64,000 nt of DNA from Verrucomicrobiales bacterium (GTDB lineage Bacteria; Verrucomicrobiota; Verrucomicrobiia; Verrucomicrobiales; DEV007): contig JAEUHH010000109.1 in assembly GCA_016795505.1 (NCBI GenBank), forward strand, positions 1-64,000, in the 5' to 3' direction. Below, in pieces: positions 60,790 to 64,000 of this stretch (positions are counted from its first letter, which is position 1; every line of letters starts with the position of its first letter). Under the pieces are notes generated by a model, which did not search any database, had not been told where the DNA came from, and saw only the letters and a program-made list of their open reading frames with translations. The translations under genes were made by a program, and so were the position numbers.

Positions 60790-62676
60790 ATGAACTCTCG
60801 TCTACTGGCTTGTGCCCTCCTCCTGTCTTCCGCCGCGCCGCTCCTGCGCGCCACCGATGTCGAGATGACGATCGATGTCGCCGGCACGGAGCGCAAAGTG
60901 CTGTTCCGCCTCGATCAGGAGGTCGCTCCGAAGACCAGTGAGAACTTCGCGAAACTCTGTCGCGAGGGTTTCTACGACGGCATCTCTTTCCATCGCGTCA
61001 TCCCCGGCTACGTCGTGCAGGGAGGCGACCCGCTCACCAAGGAGGCGGGCGCGCGGGCAAAATGGGGCACCGGTGGCCCGGGCTACACCATCCCAGCGGA
61101 ACTGGGCGGCAAGCATGTCCGGGGTGCGCTGGCAGCATCCCGGCTGGGCGATCAAGCCAATCCCAAGAAGGAATCGAGTGGCAGCCAGTTCTACGTGGTG
61201 CTGCGGGACATCAAGCCCCTCGATGGGCAATACACCGTCTTCGGCCGCATCGTATCGGGGCTGGAGGCCTTTGAAGAAATCGCCAGTGCTCCGTCTGACG
61301 AAAGCAAAATTCCCACCGCTTCCATCACCATCAAAAGCACGCGCGTGATCGAAGCCGAAGCCCCCGCAATACCCGATCTCACTGCGACGGAAGCTCCCGT
61401 GATCAAATTGGGAGCCGCATCCGCCATGCCGCCAGCCGAAAAGCCGGCCGCTGCCGCCACGCCCACGATTCCCTCCGGTCCGCCGGCCAGTTCCGCTGTC
61501 GCGGCCATCGAAGGCGGCTCCAAAGCAAAGGCCGAGCCCTCCGCCACGCCCGAGCCCCAGCCCGACGCTCCCGAAGCAGCAAAGCCGGCCGTCGCGATGA
61601 ATGCCAAGGCCGACGACGAGCCCCAGAAGCCCGCCGTCGCCGAGGAGGCAAAGCCGGCCGTCGCGATGGCAACCAAACCCGCCGATGCCCCGGCTCCCGC
61701 TCCCGCTTCGACCACGAGTCCCGATGCCACGCCGTCGAAGCCACTCGCGCTCAATGCCGCTGCCGACGCTCCCAAGCCCACCCCGACACCCACTCCCGAG
61801 CCCAAGGCGGAACCGAAAACGGACACGCCTCCGGCGCCCAAGCCGGAACCCGCCGAGACGACCGTGGCAGCCGCTCCTGCGCCGATGACGTCTGGCCCCG
61901 CTTTTTCTCCCCTGTCTCTGAACGACGCCGCGGCAGCGTCACCGGCTCCCGCCGCCGCGAATCCCGCGCCCGCGCAACCCGCCTCCTCGGGCGTGAACAT
62001 CGCGAACGCCCTGGCCGAGGCGATGCGTGCCACGCCGGCTCCCGACCCCACCGAGCCGCCTCCGGCGATCACGACGGGGAATGAGGCTCCCACCGGGTTC
62101 AATTTCGGCACTCCGGGCAATGCCGCGGCTCCGGCTCCGGCTCCCCAGCCAGTCGCTCCGGCTCCCCCGGTAGAGGATCGCATGACGCTGAACACCGAGC
62201 GCCCCCTCTCCCCGATGCGGCTGGAAGCCGACGGCGATACGCTCGCCCGCGCCACGGCCGCGCTGGGTGGCGAGGCGGGGAACCAGCCGGCCGACGATGG
62301 CTTCATGCCTCTGTCTTCGGTGGGGACCTTTGGCAACTCCGCTGCGAAGCCGGCCCCTGCCCAAGAAGCGCCGAAACAGCCCGCCACCCAATCGGCCAAC
62401 CCGAAGCCGGCCGCCAAGCCCGCACCAAAGCCGGCCCCGCCGGCAGCCGACCCGGACCCGCTCGCCTTCCCCACCTTCCGCCAGGGCGCTGTCGAGAATG
62501 ACGAGCCCGCCCCCCAGCCTTCGACGCCAGCTCCCGAAATGGCTGCGCCGAGCCCCGAAGCCGATCCGCTCACCGCCCCGATCGCGGGACCGGAGACTCC
62601 GGCTGCCCCGCCCCAGCAGGCGGCTCCGGAGAAGCCGCGCGGTCCCCTGGGCCGATTCATCCGGCGGATTTGGTGA
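60790..62676 (+). CDS. Secreted cyclophilin with very long disordered tail
   Basis: 628 aa from the ATG at 60790. A signal peptide (ending LLRAT) precedes the cyclophilin domain at ~20-180 (SFHRVIPGYVVQGGDP, SGSQFYVVLRDI). The remaining ~440 residues are Pro/Ala/Lys-rich and low complexity, ending in an amphipathic PLGRFIRRIW. The tail may span the periplasm or bind the wall; this is inference. Confidence 0.88.
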   Translation: MNSRLLACALLLSSAAPLLRATDVEMTIDVAGTERKVLFRLDQEVAPKTSENFAKLCREGFYDGISFHRVIPGYVVQGGDPLTKEAGARAKWGTGGPGYTIPAELGGKHVRGALAASRLGDQANPKKESSGSQFYVVLRDIKPLDGQYTVFGRIVSGLEAFEEIASAPSDESKIPTASITIKSTRVIEAEAPAIPDLTATEAPVIKLGAASAMPPAEKPAAAATPTIPSGPPASSAVAAIEGGSKAKAEPSATPEPQPDAPEAAKPAVAMNAKADDEPQKPAVAEEAKPAVAMATKPADAPAPAPASTTSPDATPSKPLALNAAADAPKPTPTPTPEPKAEPKTDTPPAPKPEPAETTVAAAPAPMTSGPAFSPLSLNDAAAASPAPAAANPAPAQPASSGVNIANALAEAMRATPAPDPTEPPPAITTGNEAPTGFNFGTPGNAAAPAPAPQPVAPAPPVEDRMTLNTERPLSPMRLEADGDTLARATAALGGEAGNQPADDGFMPLSSVGTFGNSAAKPAPAQEAPKQPATQSANPKPAAKPAPKPAPPAADPDPLAFPTFRQGAVENDEPAPQPSTPAPEMAAPSPEADPLTAPIAGPETPAAPPQQAAPEKPRGPLGRFIRRIW

Positions 62677-62772
62677 GACGATCGACTGGCTGACGTCACT
62701 CCGGCGCTGGTCGGCTTTGGTGGTGTGATCGCGTGGATTGACCGGCCGCCGGCGAGCCGGTAGCCTCGGCGC

Positions 62773-64000
62773 ATGTCCAGACAAAACACACCCGCCTCTG
62801 TCACCGATCGCCGCCAATTTCTGAAGACCGCCACCGCCCTGGCGGCGCCCTACATCGGCTGGAAGACCACCTCCCACGGTCAGTCGCCCAATTCCGCGCT
62901 GCGGTACGCGTGCTTCGGTGCCAACGGCCGCGCGTGGGGCAATATCCAGAGCATGGCCGGCGTGCCCAATTGCACCCTCGTCGCCGTGGCCGAAGTGGAC
63001 AGCAGCCGCCTGGGCAATGTGAAAAAGGGCTTTCCCGAGGCCAAAGTTTACGCCGACTGGCGCCAGCTGTTGGAAAAGGAAGCCGGCAACATCGACGCCA
63101 TCGTCTGCGGCACCCCCGATCACCTCCATGCGCCCATCACCATGAGCGCGATGCAGCTCGGCAAGCACGCCTATTGCGAAAAGCCGCTCACCCGCACCCT
63201 CCACGAGGCCCGCGTCATCCGCGAGTATGCCGAGGCCAATGGTCTCGTCAGCCAGATGGGCATTCAGGTCTCGTCCAGCGGTGGCAATCGCACCCCTGTC
63301 GCCTGGCTTCAACAGGGCCTGATCGGCAAGATCAAATCCGTCCACAGCATGAATCCGAAGTCGTGGGGTTCCCTCGACAAACTGCCCGACCGCACCGACC
63401 CCGTCCCGGCCACGCTCGACTGGGAGATCTGGGTCGGACCAGCCCGGATGCGCCCCTTCCTCGCCGGCGAGTTCCACCCCGGCAACTGGCGCAAGCGCAT
63501 CGGCTACGGCACCGGGACGCTCGGCGATATGGGTTGCCACATCTATCACCCGTGGTTTGCCGGACTGAACGCCCCGGCCACCCTGTCTGTCACCTCACAT
63601 GGCCCCGGACCGGTGGATGAGCACAGTTGGCCGCTCAACGCCAAGGTGCATCATCGGATGAAGGGCAACGACCTCACCGACGGCGACTTCGACTTCACCT
63701 GGTACGACGGCAACCAATTCCCCGACGAATCCGTGTGGCAGGCCGTCGGCGGACGCGAGAACGTGCCCGTCAGCGGCTCAGTCGTCATCGGCACCACCGG
63801 CGCCATGACCATCCCCCACGGCGGCGGCAAGCTGGCGATCTGGCGCGATGGCAAACAGAGCGAGGAGAAACTCGAAAACCTGCCCAGCGAGGATCATCAC
63901 CGCAATTTCGCCGCCGCCATCCGCGGTGAGATCAAGGAGAAGCCACGTGCCCATTTCGGCTATGCCGGACCGATGACCGAGACGGTGCTGCTCGGCTGCG
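62773..64000 (+). CDS. Tat-exported Gfo/Idh/MocA family oxidoreductase, partial
   Basis: At least 409 aa; the 3' end is beyond the window. TDRRQFLKTATALAAP is a twin-arginine signal. CFGANGRAWGNI is the nucleotide-binding region (a relaxed GxGxxG), EKPLTRTL carries the conserved Lys and CHIYHP is in the substrate pocket. Such secreted members are abundant in Verrucomicrobiota and Planctomycetota. Confidence 0.9.
   Translation, partial: MSRQNTPASVTDRRQFLKTATALAAPYIGWKTTSHGQSPNSALRYACFGANGRAWGNIQSMAGVPNCTLVAVAEVDSSRLGNVKKGFPEAKVYADWRQLLEKEAGNIDAIVCGTPDHLHAPITMSAMQLGKHAYCEKPLTRTLHEARVIREYAEANGLVSQMGIQVSSSGGNRTPVAWLQQGLIGKIKSVHSMNPKSWGSLDKLPDRTDPVPATLDWEIWVGPARMRPFLAGEFHPGNWRKRIGYGTGTLGDMGCHIYHPWFAGLNAPATLSVTSHGPGPVDEHSWPLNAKVHHRMKGNDLTDGDFDFTWYDGNQFPDESVWQAVGGRENVPVSGSVVIGTTGAMTIPHGGGKLAIWRDGKQSEEKLENLPSEDHHRNFAAAIRGEIKEKPRAHFGYAGPMTETVLLGC

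Noticed and set aside
63309-63330. CAACAGGGCCTGATCGGCAA resembles the dispersed repeat
   Set aside because: It lies within the Gfo/Idh coding sequence at a conserved QQGLIGK segment, so protein conservation explains it and there is no tandem unit.

Overview
The window looks like a GC-rich chromosome segment from a member of Verrucomicrobiota. The most direct evidence is in the 16S gene: positions 4265-4282 read exactly as the EUB338-III probe (GCTGCCACCCGTAGGTGT), the variant designed for Verrucomicrobiales. The gene content fits: a sigma factor paired with a Ser/Thr kinase, a DUF6807/PmoA protein, NIPSNAP, secreted Gfo/Idh oxidoreductases, bactofilin and HTTM proteins. All functions are assigned by eye from motifs; no searches were run.

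Layout. 1-5654 is a minus-strand rRNA operon: leader, 16S, tRNA-Ala(TGC), tRNA-Ile(GAT), then a 23S gene that runs off the left edge. A 20-bp 16S processing stem, two boxA-like sites and a candidate promoter are visible. 5655-8393 holds two plus-strand oxidoreductases. 8464-15785 is a minus-strand block with an Nramp-like transporter, a methyltransferase, a desaturase, an HTTM protein and its small partner, an aspartoacylase-like enzyme and a Gfo/Idh oxidoreductase. 16015-17015 holds a zinc-ribbon membrane protein and acpS, followed by a 471-bp region of three tandem-repeat families. 17487-20401 is a sigma factor/kinase pair. 20414-22475 holds a DUF6807 protein and a J-domain protein.

22620-31822 is the most unusual block. 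Five plus-strand genes encode a GAF-containing HlyD-like adaptor, a PqqD-M50 protease-HlyD fusion, a TolC-like outer-membrane protein, a short SecA-like ATPase and a second small HlyD adaptor. They look like one envelope-spanning export machine that pairs type I secretion parts with a SecA motor and an intramembrane protease. A cytidylate-kinase-like protein and an orphan GspE/PilT-type ATPase follow. 33938-36232 is a minus-strand stress cluster: DksA/TraR-like, a 44-aa membrane protein, hpf, a Usp protein and a cytochrome c lipoprotein. 36368-39576 is a histidine kinase, a response regulator and a PocR/AraC regulator.

40237-64000 holds phoX, a rhomboid protease, tRNA-Lys(CTT), comM, bactofilin, small DNA/metal-related genes, queH, an HtrA protease, an OmpA-family protein, comEC, a NIPSNAP protein, aspartate kinase, a PilZ-like protein, metF, a parvulin, an AT-rich island, a 3-hydroxyisobutyrate-dehydrogenase-like enzyme, ygfZ, a cyclophilin with a very long Pro/Ala tail and a partial Tat-type Gfo/Idh oxidoreductase.

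The main cross-cutting discovery is a family of about 22-bp repeats in at least eight intergenic sites (near 8410, 17045, 24631, 28880, 33861, 41656, 45101 and 59846). They occur in direct and inverted tandem, form hairpins, overlap stop codons and in two places supply the start codon and first codons of the next gene.
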